Below, in pieces: positions 38,601-53,600 of a DNA stretch of 64,000 nt. Source of the stretch: Serinus canaria (Eukaryota; Chordata; Aves; Passeriformes; Fringillidae). The DNA lies in assembly GCF_022539315.1 (NCBI RefSeq), contig NC_066329.1, forward strand, positions 8,221,072 to 8,285,071, in the 5' to 3' direction. A program made the position numbers and the translations under genes. Below the pieces are notes generated by a model. It saw only the letters and a list, made by a program, of their open reading frames with translations, had not been told where the DNA came from and ran no database searches. How positions within the stretch are numbered: position 1 is the stretch's first letter; every line of letters starts with the position of its first letter.

Positions 38601-41600
38601 TATGGTTACAATGCCCAGCTCAGTGACAGGATATCACTGGACAGGTCCATCCCTGACTACAGACCTAAAAAGTAAGTTGAATTCTGCATTATTATTTGGA
38701 GTAAGGGACTGATTGTTGTTCTGACCCATGGTGGCATTCCTCACATCCTTCCTGGCTGGAATATGACAGCAGTGACTTGTACAGATACCCCTGAGCTGAG
38801 TGAAAATGAAATACACCAACTGCCACCTCAAGCACGAAGTGCCAAATTAAATGCATAGCTAATTCTGTCAGTAGTACATTAATATGCATGCTCAATGCCT
38901 CAGATCAAAATTACATCAGGACATCGGTGCATTTTGGGTTTGGTTCATTTAGAAAAAGCCTTCAGAGGGGGCAGATTTAGTCTGTGCCTCTTGTAGTCAC
39001 GTGCAGTGGGAGGGGGGCAGTGCAACAAACGCTTCATAGTCACTGGTCCATTAAAAATAACCCCAGCTTATCAAATCAATTGTCTTTAATTGCATTTGAT
39101 ATTCTTAGAATTGTTTAGTCAGGGTTTGCAGTGTGCTGAAACATGGACTAAGTGCAATCTATCGGGGTCCTGTAATTGCAGGAAGGGTTTTTTTTGTCTT
39201 TGGAATGTGTGTCTATTTTTATTCCAGTGTTTATAGTCTTCACACGCCTGTGCTGTGCTTGACATTGCAATTACATGTTTATTATTTGCACTGATTTATT
39301 ATATTTTGTATTAAATAACTTTCAAATCTTTCATATTTATGGAGTTATATATTTTCCAGATGAGACATCCACACTATCATCCCATGAATGACAATCAGTA
39401 ATGTCTTAATGCAGAGGAGATCAGCAACAATGCCTAGTTGCTCTCAGGAGACAGAATTGAAAAGAATACTTAATTAATTTCTAATAATAATCTTCTGTTT
39501 TAAAAGACCCACTGGGGCTCCTAGGCAGAACTGAAAGTTAAATAAAAAAGTATCTTATTAAATGGTGAGAAAAGTTTAGCCAAGCTAAACAGCTGTGGTC
39601 TGTGAGTAGATTGCAATTGAATTAGGATTTTAGGCAGTTCAAGCTGCCAAAAACAAAACTTCAGCTCAACTACAAATTTCTTTAGCTGTGTTGCATATTA
39701 AAGTGATCTCAGGAGTATTGACTCAGCATTTGTTTTCTCAAACCCTTGCTACAGAAAAAACCCTCAGGTATCAGAAGAGACAAAAAGAAAACAATGTATT
39801 GCCTTGAAACCACGTTTGATGCAAGTACACATTTGTTCAATGGTCTCACCTCTCCTCTCTTGATGGATCATAAAAATCCATCTTGGAATTATGCTGGGGA
39901 AAGAGGAGCCTGCAGTTATGCAAATATTGGAGCTGTGCACCAGATCTGCCCCAGAGCCCCTAAAGTCACAGTGAAGTTTCCCCCGTGGAGCTCGGTGAGG
40001 TTTGACCTGGCTCTTATTTGCTGCTGTGGGCAGGGGATGAGGATAAATGAGATGTGTTCTGCTAGGAAATGCAAAAGCAGAGGCTGCAGAGCTCAAATCC
40101 AGCTCAGCAGCTGTCAGAGGCAGGAGACCATGTGCAGTGCTGTGGTGTCTCACTCCAGATGATGCTCTCCCACAGTTTTGCTTAGGAGTTTTGGTGAGTC
40201 ATTCCAATGAGCTTTTGACATTCTCATTGAGGGTATCTCATCAGGCCATGCCACATGATTAAATCTCTGTGTTACTGGGAGAACTGCCTCCCTTGTCATG
40301 TTTGGACACTCCTGAGGTGGCTCTAGTTAGATCTAGAGGCTGCAATTGATGCACTTGCCTCTGGATGAGTCACAGGAAAACCCTTCAGACTGAATTCGCT
40401 GTGGAAAATGAGTGAGAGTGTGGAGAAGGTAGAAGATCTTTGCAGAAGAAGATTTTGCCCTCTCAGAAGGTTTGATAGCAGCCCTGAGGAGGATGTGGGG
40501 GTGCCATGGAGCTCAGCATGGCCCAGTGCACTCAGAGTCCAGAAAGCCAAACCTGTCCTGGGCTCAGCCCTCCCCATGGGCAGCAGGGAAGGGAGGGGAT
40601 CCTGCCCCTCTGCCCCACTCCTGTGGGACCACCTGGATCTGCACCGAGCTCTGTGGCCCCCAGCACAAGGAGGACATGTACCAAAGCTGAGCTTGACTGT
40701 TTGATTTACACACTCTGCTCTAATTGTGTTCTGGAGAGAAATGAACCTCCATGAGCTTGAGACAGACTTTGAAATCCCACTCTTGCCCAATTTCTCTGTG
40801 TGCACACTTGCCCAGTGGTCTCCCCTCTCCATTTCTGAGCTTTTCAGTTTGCTTGTGATTTATATTCACGTTGTTCCCAGAACTTTTCATTTTTTAAAGG
40901 AGAGGGCTTTTCATTTTTAAATTGAGGAGCAAGGTAGAATCAATGTCCAAGGCCATGTACAAAGTCCATGTGAATAAAAACATCTGAATTTGCATTCCCA
41001 AAGTATTAAACTCTGCTTTCTCCCCATTCTGGCTTCCATTTGAAATATTCAATCTATGTATTTTCACAAACCAGTATTAAAGATATGAACTGGGAGAATT
41101 TCTACTCGAGTCTACATTGCACAGGCACAATTTATGAAAGTAAACATGATTTCAGTATGCAAACTCAGGACTTGTAATATTCCAAGCTTGATGAGAAATA
41201 TTGTATTTTACTTCATTTGAACTCCCCTCTTACCAGTGTCCACTCTCTCATTCTGATAGAATAAGCCTTCTATTCCATCCACAAGCCTAGGTTCATAAAC
41301 ACTTGGCAGTTTAATTGCTTTTCAGGAGGTATTTTCATCCCCATGCAGCAAATTAAAAAATATGTTGCACTACAGAGGTGCAGAGTCAGCCAGCGTGACC
41401 AAGAAGCTCCTAAATTGGAGTCACCTCCCCCTGTCCTTCCTTGCAGCAAAGCCTCAAGCCTGGGGGGTTCTCCTGCCCTCAAGATGCTTTTCTCACATTT
41501 TGTTCTGCTTTTATTCCTTTTAGCTCAGAAATCTTTTCTTTAGGATACGAATTTCTGTTGGTACAGGAGACAACAGCAAATTTTGTTTGTGTGCCAAATA

Positions 41601-44600
41601 GAGGCAATGGCAGTAAACTTCTTGCTTGTGATTACAATCACACAGTAATTACAAAATTACAATTTCATTCTAGCATGGTATGATAAATACATCCCAGCTT
41701 TTTCTTCTCAATATCAGAGATTTTCAAATATCTATTAGAGATTATATTATCTGATTATATTATATAAATAATATACTATTTTAAGTTTTTCAAGGTTTAT
41801 ACCACTGTAGAAAATATGTTGCAGGGATCTCAGAATGTTTAACATCCTGATTTTTCTTTACAGCAATAAAGTATTAGCAGGACTTTTAGCCCTCACTAGC
41901 ACATCTTATTTCCTCTATGAAATGGAAGGAAGAGAAGCTTTTCTTGTAAGGAACAGGTTATTTTTGTTTTGCAAGCACACAGCTCAGCTAGAGCTTGTTC
42001 TGTGGTTCTCTGGGAGAAGTGTTATTTGATGGTGGAGTGTTATTGGAGTAATTTCCATATATGTTCTTCCATATATAAAATGAGTGTCATAATTGAAAAA
42101 ACCTGAGCACTGAGTGAAAATAATCTCCTGATGCCAATGAACCTTGTGTGTAGGAAAGCATAAGAACTTGTATTGCTGGCAGCTATCCCTGCCAATATGT
42201 CTAGGTGGAGAATAGTCCTGAATCCTGCCTTTGGGAATGCTGTAAAATCTGCTGGGCTCTGTCCATGCCTCTCTTACCATAATGCCAAAGGGAAGATGTT
42301 TGACTGAATGGTCAAAACCAGACCTGAAGCAACAGAGCTGAGATTTTGGTGGAGATTTTGCACTTGCCAGGGTCAGCACCTAAACCCCTGCAGGCACTGG
42401 GCAGAGGAGAGCAGGTTTCCCTGTGTGGCTACAACAGGCTGGCAGAATTCATCCTCCTGCCCTTTTTGGGGAATTACAGCCTCCACTGCTGGCAGCTCTA
42501 GCCAAAATATCAGACTCAGTCCTTCCCAGTCATGCATGGAGGCAGAGGTGCTGAAGCCCCATGTGACAGGAGATTTTGACTTTATCAAAGTTAGAGAAAG
42601 TAGAAATGTCCAAAACCTTGGGGAATGTCATTCAAAGACAGGGGTAAAGGCCCCCAAACTTACAAAAGCTGTTTGTTGTACAGTGTAGCATGCTGGAAAA
42701 TTGGGAAGTGTCAGCTAACCAGATGCTTTCAAACATAAGCATTGTCTCTCAGGATCCCATCAATTCCCCTGCTCTTTTTGATGTACAGCCTGGATAGCAA
42801 GGGGTTGAAATGAACAGGTGCAGCACCTGTAAATCCAGCATTTTCTATCTTTCTATCACTTGACTTTGCAACTTAAATAACTTCAGGGCTTTCTTTACAT
42901 GCAGGACACATCCACACATGCAGACACACACACTCAGGCACTTGTCAAAACCACTTGCTGTCATGCATTATGCATACTTTGGAGAAAAGTTAATATGATC
43001 CTGCAGCTTCCATAATGGCTAAATTGGCTTTTACACAAAATTGTCGCTGCTTGGTGAGGATCTTTAATTTAACTGATCTTTTTTTTGAGCAACTGGATGC
43101 AGAGTGCATTGTGGCAATTCAGTGATAACAATAATATTAATATATGGATTCAGTCTGTTGGCTTCATCAGCCAAAGAAGATATTTCTTTGTGTTACAGTC
43201 AGGGACGTTTGTATTGAGAAAATTCAGCCCTAAAGAACAAACTTATTAATGCTGTGGCAACTCAAGTCTTTAGCCATAAAACTCAGAGAAATCTGGGTCT
43301 CGAGGAAATTGCTTTCATTTATTCAGTTCTTTTATGGAGGCAAGCATTTTTGTGGTTTGCCATAGACATTTCACAATAGCAAAAGAATTGCTTCTCTAGG
43401 GCTGTGAAGTGTAATTAATGGTTCAATCCACTCCATACCTAAGGAAAAGCTTTTTTAATTACCTATCAAAAAGAATTCCGGAATTGATCAAACAGTGCTA
43501 CCAAGGGGGCAGCCTTGGTAAATAAACCTCTGATTTGTTCATTCAAAGGTTTAATAACAGCAGCTCCAGGGAGGCCAGCAGCTGGGGAGCTCTCAGAGAT
43601 GGTCCTCAGTGGCCATTGAGCTCCAGCTGTCCTTGAAGGCAGAACCACCACCTTCAACTCTGACCCTTGTTCTGGGCAGCACATCTCTGGAGAGTCCCTG
43701 TGCTGTTTCAGCCACAGTCAGCAGCTCTCTGGAGCCCCACCATGGGTGTGTTTGCAGTTTCTCTGTGCTGGGCTTGGATGGCCACATGCTCTGCTGGCCG
43801 TGGCTGCAGGAGCAGGGCACGAAGGCAGATGGCTCTCACAGAGCATCAGCTTTTGGATCAGTGCACTGCACAAAACTGGGTCTGGGCTTATTTGGTTTTC
43901 CCCACTGCTGCTGCTTGCTCTGCCTCGTGACCCTTTTTTCAGATCCTCTGGGGATGCTGGGTGTTCTTTGAGCCACTTAGAGAAACGACACAAGGAACTC
44001 CAAATTAAAACAGACCCTTAGGATTCTTTCCAGGTTAACCAGAGTGCAATGTTATGGGCCTTTTCACAAGGAATATTTGATGTCCAGAGCTTTCCAGGAA
44101 TCAGAATTTCTGATTAGCAGAAAATGACAAGTGAAAAAAAAAAAATCGCCTAAAAATATTTTGTGTTTGGCTGAACATCTTCTGTGAGATGTCTGTTTAA
44201 ACAAAGAGTTTAGACCAATGAAACCTTTAGTTTCCCATTTTAAAAAATCACTCTTGAAATTAGGAATTTTCCACTGCTAGCTTCTACCAATACTTTCAGA
44301 TTAAGTATCAGGTCACAGTTAAATGAAACATTAATTGAAATTAAGCATTTTGGTTTTTTTAAGCAGAACAGTGTTTCACAATAAAAGTATAGGCACGATA
44401 TTTTGATTTCACTTAGGCTTATTTTTTATAGGAAAGCATTTGACTTTTTCTTTTGCACCCACTCTCAATCAATCTAAAAAACCATGCTAGAATTCTGAAA
44501 AATCCTTTTTTCTGGCCACTCTGAACATATGACGTAAATTGAAGCAGAGAGAAGGAAAAAAACAGAGAGAGAAAATGGAGCAGACAGAATTACCTCTGGG

Positions 44601-47600
44601 CAACAGATTAGGATTGTTTATTGGAGGGAAATTCAGTAAGAGATGAAACTAACTGAAGTGTTTTAATTAGATGCCAAACCAGTGTCCAGATGTGGATTTT
44701 GAGCAGGGTGAAGGAGAGGGGTGCAGTCACATGCTCTGGGAGTTTCTGTAGCTTTGTCAAGCTCCATGGGCTGGGCATTTTCCTCGGGCTGTGAACCCCC
44801 TACAAGCAGCACCTTTGCATGCACATTATCTGTGTGAACCACTGGAGATGCAGCCCCAGAGAGATGCAGCCAATTTCAGCTGATTTTTGCCTTGCCCAAG
44901 AGCAGGAGGAACTGGTGTGGACTGAGTAAATCCCTGTGCTCTGCAGTGAGCTGGGCTCTGACCAGCTCCTCCTCAGCATTTGGTGTTGTAGTTCTGACTC
45001 AGACCTTTTGGGATCTCAGCTGACAATCTCAATTCACTCACTCTGCTGCCCCTGGGCCAGCTGTGCTTCTTTGTGTATCCCTGTGTGTGCCACAGGCTTG
45101 GCACTGCCTTTTGGGAAATGCTTCCTGCTTGGCTGTAAGGGGCTCAGGCTGGAGCTGTGCAAAGCCCTCAAAGGAGAGGAACAACTCACCTGTTTCTTTG
45201 GCTGGGCAAGAAAACTCTGAGGAAATCAGAGGTGCTGCTCTGTATCAGCCTCTGTAGCTGTTGCTGAGTCCTGGAGTGATGACCTGACCCTGACTATGAA
45301 AGTATTTCAGTTCTTCTCCCAACCTCTGCTGGAGCTTTGCTCTCCTTGCACAAATAATGGTTGCTTAGGTGGAATGTGGGCTCAAACCTTGGTCTCCCCA
45401 ATCTCAGGCCACCTTTAGGTCTTTGTATCTTTAGTTAGTTGTGCAATGTTAAATTGCTCCAGTGAGAAGATTAAGGAACAGCTTAAAACAATGACTGTGT
45501 TTCCCAATAATATAAAAAGAAATATTGAGAAACCTTCCCTCCCCTCTTTGAGGCCAGTACCAGAGTTTTTTGCAGGACATGGCTCATGAGCAGAGCCTCC
45601 CCATCAGCAGGCTCCATGCTGTCTCCATAGCAGCAGTGCTGGACACATGGCAGTGTCTCACAGTTATTTCTGATATTCAATAGATGTTTTCTCTGGCTTT
45701 TCCCATTAGATTCATTATTGATTCCCTTTTGTTTAGTGCTGGGCTTTCCAATTAAGTAGTGACTTTAATTATACTGCAAAGTGTATAACATAGCTCCTGA
45801 TTATTAACACTGACCTGTGGGATGAAAGGAGCACCAGAAAGGCTAAATTAAAAAGAACCATAAAAATGAACAACCTTTTCCAAAAAGCCACCTTATGTTC
45901 AAATGCAGTAATCTTCCTGTTCTACATTTTTGCAGTGCCTTTGTGTATACTAATTGTTGAAGACAAGTTCTGCATGACTGTCAGCACTAATAAATGTAGA
46001 TTTAGTGAAGGCTGAATTTGATTAACTAGGGAGTATGAAAAATAACTGATTGCAATGTTGTGTTTAAATGCAGCGAGGCTGGAAGCCATTCCCTGCAATT
46101 TGTCTGCACCAGAATGTACTCTTGAATTCATGAATAGTTTACCTAAGGTGGGTTGCATAACAGGGACCAGAAATTAGACATCTGATCTGGGGTGAGGGAC
46201 TTGGCTGCCTGTGTAGAGGATGGAGATGCCATGGCAGCATTGCTCCTCATGGGCAGGGTGTAATGTCCTCTGCAGGTCCCTCCCCCAGGAGCCATGGGCA
46301 GCCAGATTCAGTGGGATTGCAGGTGGATCCAGCCCAAAGTGGTACATGCTCCAAGGCATGCAGAAACAGGGCCAGATTTCTGTGCTAGCAGCACTCACTG
46401 AACAATGACCTGCCAGCATGGGCAGCCTGGTCAGCTGGGAGGAACAGAAACAATGAGCAAAAAGCTGCTTTGCATCCCTCCATTTTCCTCATCAATCCTC
46501 AGACTAAATGTGGCTCATGTGATCTGCACATCCACCTTAAGCACCACTTTTTCTTTTTTTTTTTTTTTTTTTCTTTTAAAGTGTGCTTTAGAGACTGTGG
46601 TAATTTTTTGAACTTGAAACCAGAAAGCCACAGTATTTCCATGGCAGAAAGAGTATTTCCTCCTAAAGAAGAGCAATGGTGGGGTGCTCTCTACCAATTC
46701 TGTGAGCTGCTCTTTCAGAGGTAAAGGCATATCTGTAGTGCAGCAGCACTGCTGAGATCCAGCCAGGGCTTGCAGCTGAGTGCTGGCATTTGAGAATTTC
46801 TTTCATTTCCCTCCCCTGAGCCCATGGCTGGTTGTTGCCTGCTATCACTTCCAGGGAGAAAAGGATATTCCTGTAAATTTCTGAACTGTCATGTTGTGTT
46901 ACACTCCATGATATCACATTACAGGATAAAAAGAAGTAACAGAACAAGACAGGCAATGAATTCAGGGTGGTTTTTCTTTTCCTTTTATGTTTCCTTGCAT
47001 GTACCTCTGTTACACTATACCTGAGATTCTTTGTAGGGCTTTGAAGGAGTTCCAACAGTTTGAAATGATATTTCCCATTTCTTTCTTAAAAGGTTTATGC
47101 AGATTTAGTTCTGCTGACAGTGTAAGGTGTGTGTTATCTCCAGAGGTCTTCCTGATGTAGCTTTAAAAATTAGTGAATTCTTATTCCTATTTTATTTGGC
47201 TAGGTTTCATAGTATAGGAAAGTCAAGGTTTCAGGCCACATAACCTCAAGGTTTTTCAGTTGTTGTTGTTGTTTGTGTCTCTGTGACAAAAACATGAGCA
47301 GGCCAAAATGTCAGACAATTTACTCTTCTTCTGCCTGAAATAAAACTGAATTGTGAACTCCAGGTTGATGCAGTGTTTCATTTTAATAGTGTCAGTTCGT
47401 GCTTGCTTTGCCTGTGTCTCCTGCTTTGAGTGAATTTAGTGCTAATAAAAGTGAGAGACTCTTAAAAGTAGCCAGAGCCAGAAGTACCTGACAGATACAG
47501 GCTGGCAAATGTTAGCTCCCTGTCTTGGTTAGCTTGATCTAGATCCTTTCCAAGGTTTGGTTTCTCTGAAACAGCACCTGCCAGTTCAGCTGTTTGAAAG

Positions 47601-50600
47601 TTTTATGATATTGAGGGGTGAGGACTCAATTTTCTGCTCCTGCTGCTTTCTGAAATGTTCTTGTCTTCTGTTGCATTGCTTCCAGACCTTCTGCTGTGGT
47701 CTCAAAACCAAACCACAGACAGCCCAGGCCACCTTGCTGAATGCAGCCCCAGAGGAGCTTGGTCTAAGTGCACCCACAATTTCAGGTGGTGTTGGTGGGT
47801 CAGGATTTATCAGTGAGGCTCTAGGCAGCTTTAAATTACTGGAGACATCATCTCTGTATTGCTTCTGCACAAGCTCCCTCTTTCTGGAATTGCATTTTGC
47901 CTGTGTGAGAGATGCCTTCAGGTTGTCAAATAGTTCCTTAATTAGTTTATTTTCTCCTTTGCTCCTGGGGGTGAGTATATTATTTATTCTAGGCTACCAG
48001 CCTTCTGTTAGTCTGCATTTATGCATTTTGTCTTCTGAAGGCCCCAGCAGTGGGCTGGCCTCTGGGGTGGTATGAAACACACCTCTCAGGCAGACACAGT
48101 GCTTCAGACTGGAATAATGGTGGAATATTAATAGCAGCAATTGTAATTAAAACAGTGCACTAAAATACCCCGGGGTGTTGTTGCTAGGTTAGTCTGTACC
48201 CCTAAAATTTCAGAGGAAAGGCATAAATTTCAGTGATTTCCATCCACAAAGTGAGCAGCTGTCTCATTCAGTGACTGGAGCAAGCTCTCATCCCTGCCAT
48301 GGATCTTTCATTAGGACACAGCTCTCCCAGAGGGTCATGCTGAAGTTTACATTAGACCCAAGATAAAAATGACATTGAAGCTTTGCTCCTGTGTTTTCTA
48401 CACTGCCTGAAAACAAATGCTTGACCTCCAGCTACTCCATTGCCTTATTGCCTTGGAGTTATTAACCTGTGTGCCAAGAGACAGGGAATTTGTGTTCTGT
48501 TTGCTCAGAGAGGAGCACTCCCCTCCCTTGCCTGACAGAGCTGGCAATCCATGGAAGCTCTGGGGGGAAAGTTTCTCTAAGTGCAGGGCTGAGCAAACAG
48601 CCTGGAAGGATCTGGTTGAATGTGTGTGTCTGCAGGTGAGGGATGAGGAAGGGCAGGATTGCTGGGCATGCAGGTAATGGTACTCACTCCTGCCTTTCTC
48701 TGTGATGGCAAATTAATTTAACTCTGCAAACGCTGAGGGTGTGAATTTAAAATGTGTGTGGACAAGATAGAAAAGATACCAGGCAACATGAAGTGATAGA
48801 AAAGATACCAGGCAACATGAAGTGAAGAGGGGAGTTGTTTCTCAGCAGGTTGGTTTGTGCAGGAACAGTGAAATGCTGCAATGGCCAAATCTCAGAGCCA
48901 GGAGAAGGCTCTGATTGTCCTTGGCCTGCTCAAATTCACAGCCTTACTTAAGTTTGTTGCCTGGTCTAGGATGTGTGCCTAATTTCTGTCAACCTGAGTG
49001 AAAAGCAAGCACATGTTGACCTGTTTTTTCCTTTAAATTAGGATAAGAGCTCATAAATATAAAAAATCCCCATGCACTGCACTGTTCTGCTGCTATAAAG
49101 TGTGTGCTCTAGGTATTAGCTGTGTGCTAGACAGTAAACGTGGCTGGATTTTTTTTAAAACTTTTTTCATTTCTAAAAGTAACCAAAGCTGAATAAAAAC
49201 ACAAGAGTTTTCTCAAGTTATACAGACTGAAGCAATATAAATAGTTAGAAGGGAACTGTTGTTAACATTTAACTTTTAAGTACATGAAATTGTCAAATAC
49301 TGTGCTGTTCACCTCTAACTAGCCTTTAATTTAAACAAAAGCTATAAAAGTGCAATTAGGCTCCAGTCCAAGGAAGCACTTAAATATGTTCCTAGTTTTA
49401 AGTGTATGAATAACCTCAGAGAAGTTAAGACAAGCTCAGGTGCTTTCCTTGAACAGGACATTTCACAGAGTAGTTGTCATGCATGGAGAACAACCCTGCA
49501 AGTATCACTGGGGAAGATGTAGGGAGATAAAGTCCCATCTGCACTTCAGGATTTGGCTGCTCTTGCCTAAGGATTTATCCTATGGGATCCTGACCTAGAG
49601 CTCATGGAGAGCTTTGGAAGTGCTCCATCATCTGATTGTCAGGCAGCTTCCTACCCACACACAGCACATGCACCTTCCTTTGTCCTCTCTGCCTGACTCA
49701 GACTTTTTATGAACACTCTGCTGCTGCCACCAGGCTCTCTCCTCAATCCCAGATAAAGCATCTAAACATCCTGGATTTAATACTCCCATTTTCAGTGCTA
49801 AATCAATGTTCTTTATGCATTTGTTCTTGGAACACTGCTCTATTTGAACCATAATTCCTCCCACATACCATAAACTTGGTTCTGTTTTTACTCTGATAGG
49901 AATTGATCATTTAAAGTAGGAGGAAGCCCGTGACTACTGTTCAAACATTTCAAGGCTATTGCTGGTATCAATATATTTATTTATTTATTTTATATTTATT
50001 GCTGGTATCAATAATTGCTGGTTAGTCAGATGAGCTGGTGCACCACCCCAGAAAAGTGCTGGGATCACCAGGGGAGCATTATCTTGCTGGGCTACACCAG
50101 CCTTGCAGCAGCTGGGACAAGTCAGGATTAAAGAGCTTCTGACTACAATTTTGGCAGGCAGTGGTGGAGTTTATCCAGTTTATGGCTGACCTCCCATTTG
50201 GTGGTTTACTCCTCCACCTATCCTGGATTTGTACATAGGTAGAAAGAAACATTCTGCTGCATAACTGAATTTGACCAAAGATTAAAGCTGGTCTCCTGTG
50301 AAATACACTGGAGCCTATTAAAGAAGGGATTGTTTGCCAAACGTTGTTGTATATCCTCCCCAGACCATAAAAAACATTGTTAGCTGAAGTGATAGTGGAA
50401 AAATATTGCATCCCTCTATTCTCCTCCTTACCACCACAGTGCAACGTGACAGCAAACCCTTAATGAAATTCATGAAGAGCTCTGCAGCAGTTACCTTGAA
50501 AACTTTTTTTATTGCCCTGCATTTCCAGGTAACACTCTGATACTCAGCCTCTGTCCAGCACCAGCAACACCAGCTGAGGCAGAGAGATAGTCAAAATTAA

Positions 50601-53600
50601 ACAAAAGTACCTGGAATTTTTTATGTTAAATACTTGCAGTACATTTTTAATAGTCAAGGATAACTTCCTGTATTTACATATTATTATCTGAATAACAAAT
50701 AGCTTCAAAGGTACAGCAAACTCTTCTGTGCAAATGGAAAAGGGTGAGTTTACTCTTATGCATTAATTATTGAAAATAATTCCTTTGATTTCACCAATTC
50801 CACTGTTTTTCCATGATGTCTGGCACGGGCTCAGTAGGCAATGGGAGAGGAGGTGCTCCCTTCAGATATGTACCCTGCTCCTGGATATCTGGGCTGTTCC
50901 CATCTCACCCCTGCAGACATGCTGGGATTAATTATCCCTTTGCCACAAAGAACCTTTTTGGGATCTTGATGCATCACCTTGAGTGGAAAAGTACTTCTTT
51001 GATGGGAAAAGTGCTAACAGCCACTGCTGGAAGTGCAGCTAAAAGGCTTCACGTGGCTGGCTGGAGAGCAGTGACCCTTGGTGGCAGCAGCCAATTTTGT
51101 GAATGCACCCTGGAAAACATCTTCTGGCTTTCTGGATGGCTCTTTGTGAACCTTCCCTGTCTGAAATTCGAGATTTTAGTTTTGGCAAAGCTGAAATGAG
51201 TTTTTATTCTCTCTTCCACACAGAAAACATGGTTCCCAAAATTAAGTTTTTAAAAAGCTGCATAAAAAGTAGTGTTTTCCTGAATGTATTTTTCTGGTAA
51301 GATCTTCAAATCAAATTGACACAATGCCTTTAGTTTGGCCTTTATTTAATTTAGTTTCATCAGTTTCACCGATTTTTATAATGCACTTAACTTCAAAGAG
51401 CTCTCCCATCTCAAAGCAGAATTTTCCAAGACTGCCTTTATGGCTTTTTTCTTAAAAGACAATTCTTCTCTAGTTTCTACTTTAAAGGGATGCAAGCTAA
51501 GAATTCAGTTGGAACAGAGGCAAAGATATTTGCAAAATCTTGAGAATCACTAAACAAGCCATTTGTTTTAATCACCTAAAATGAGGCAGAATACAGTTCA
51601 CTTGGAATTTAGCTCAGCTCCTCCTTAAATTTAAGTGCAGCACCATTAAAAATGAAGTTGCACAGGGGATCTGTTTTCTTTGGGGATTTTTGGAAAGCAT
51701 TTGAAAGCAGATTTCAGCCTCTCCATTAATTTCCAATGAGCCTAATGCTTTGTGATGCAGCATGCATACAGCCAGAGGCAGATCCAGACAGGCACACTGG
51801 GGGATAGAGTGGAAATTTTTTACAGATGGTATTTCAAAACATATTAGTGACTCAAGTTAAGTTACCAAAAAAAAAAAAAAAAGGCAAAGACTTTTTACTA
51901 CAGAAGGATGTGAGCACGAGCTTTGAGCCATTTTTCATGTTAATAAAGAGGCTTGTTTTAAAAGTGATTGAATCTGGTTTTAGCATTTTTATATGTATAA
52001 ATCAATAAGGGTATTAGACATAATGGCATGTTTCTGGTATTGTTTGCCTGAGGAAAACCAGAAATAGCTCAGTGAAATAGAAGGCCTCTTATTTTATGTG
52101 TGCAGCAGCTACTTTTGAAGAGTCTAATAATCTTAAATATAAGGGTTAATATTCTCTACAAGTAGAGTCATCTTGCTGCATATGTTAACTATGCATATAT
52201 AGTGTGCTATCAGTCACTGATTGACAGCTCTCAGGGCTTTCTACTATAAATATAAAAATAATTTGCTTAGAGAAAGGAGGAATTAAACCAAATAGAGCAA
52301 ACGTGTTATAAAACAAAAGGCACAAACATGTGTTGGGTTTTTATGAGCAGAGGAATTAGTCACAGTTGTGCTGGCCTGGAATTTAAAAGAAAGGAAAAAG
52401 AACAAAAAACAAATCTGTCATTCTCAGGAAACCCTTGTCCAATGTGTGCTATTGAAAATTGATGGGGAGCTTTAACCTACCTGTGTCCAGCTGGAAAGGG
52501 CTCTCTCCTTCATAAAAATATTACAGGACAGAATTCCTGTAAATTTGGTCTTTCCTGTAGGAAATAGGACAGTGAAGAGTCCTAAGGTACAATAGGCAGT
52601 TATTTTAGGAAGGCTGCTGCTGTTCTTCAGTCTGCAAATCCTACAGACATCAAATCCAATTGTCCAGCCTGGGAATGTGGGGAAATTCCCATGACCAGAT
52701 GTGCTCTGGAAAACTCATTGCACATTGCAGTCATTTGTTTGTGGTTGACATGAAAGGGCATTTTTCCTTGATGCAGGAAATGTTTGAGGTTGGCTCAGGT
52801 GCAAGGACTTGGCCTGGTTTCTTTCTGGTGAGTGCAGGGGGTTTCTTTCCTAGACTTTTGGATGCAAAATAAGAAAAAAATACGTCAAGGAGCACGTGAA
52901 AAAAGCTGGTGGGAATTCCCACAGTATGGAGTAGATTTAAGATTTCACTTTATGGGAAAATGATCATCAACATCACTGTGTATGAGAAAATATGGAGAAA
53001 AGGTTATTTTAATGGATTTCCTCAGACTTACAGCACCAACATGAATTGCACTGGATCTTGTACCTGCAATTCTCCAAACAAATTCAGGAAGGAAATGTTG
53101 ATTTTTCTGCTGTAGGATATTTCGAAATGGAAGCTGTTCCATAAGAAACACAGACTGGGAAGAAGGTATCTTTGCTATCACCATGATTTCAAGGCTTTCT
53201 CTGAAAATGGCTCATTTCTCTTCTTACCTTACTTGTAAATACAATGTGCTGTGTTTCTCAAGGTGAATAGAGCATCAGTGTTCTGTACCACTGCTCTCTT
53301 GTTCACAGTTGTATTTATGGGATGTGCTCTTAGGAAATTAATATATATTTGAGTATATAATGAATGTATAGGAAATTTATTTATATTATGTGTTCTTAGG
53401 AAATATCCCTGAGCTGCAAAACAGGGGGAGAAAGTAAGAGCAAGCCTTGAACTCAAAAATTTTCCATTTGGGTTTTTGGATAGGGCAGGAAAATCCACCC
53501 TCAACAGAAAGAGAATGCTGTGCCATAATACAGTTAACATCCTCTGCTGAGAAGGAGAATTAATTAGGAAGGAGTTGGAGCCTCTGGCTGACAGATTCAT

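Noticed and set aside
40323..40832. 169-codon minus-strand ORF in intron 2
   Set aside because: Not recognised as any protein family and lacking supporting splice or codon signals; likely chance.
47557..48075. 172-codon + strand ORF in intron 2
   Set aside because: Low-complexity Ser/Leu/Cys-rich translation without a domain; likely chance.
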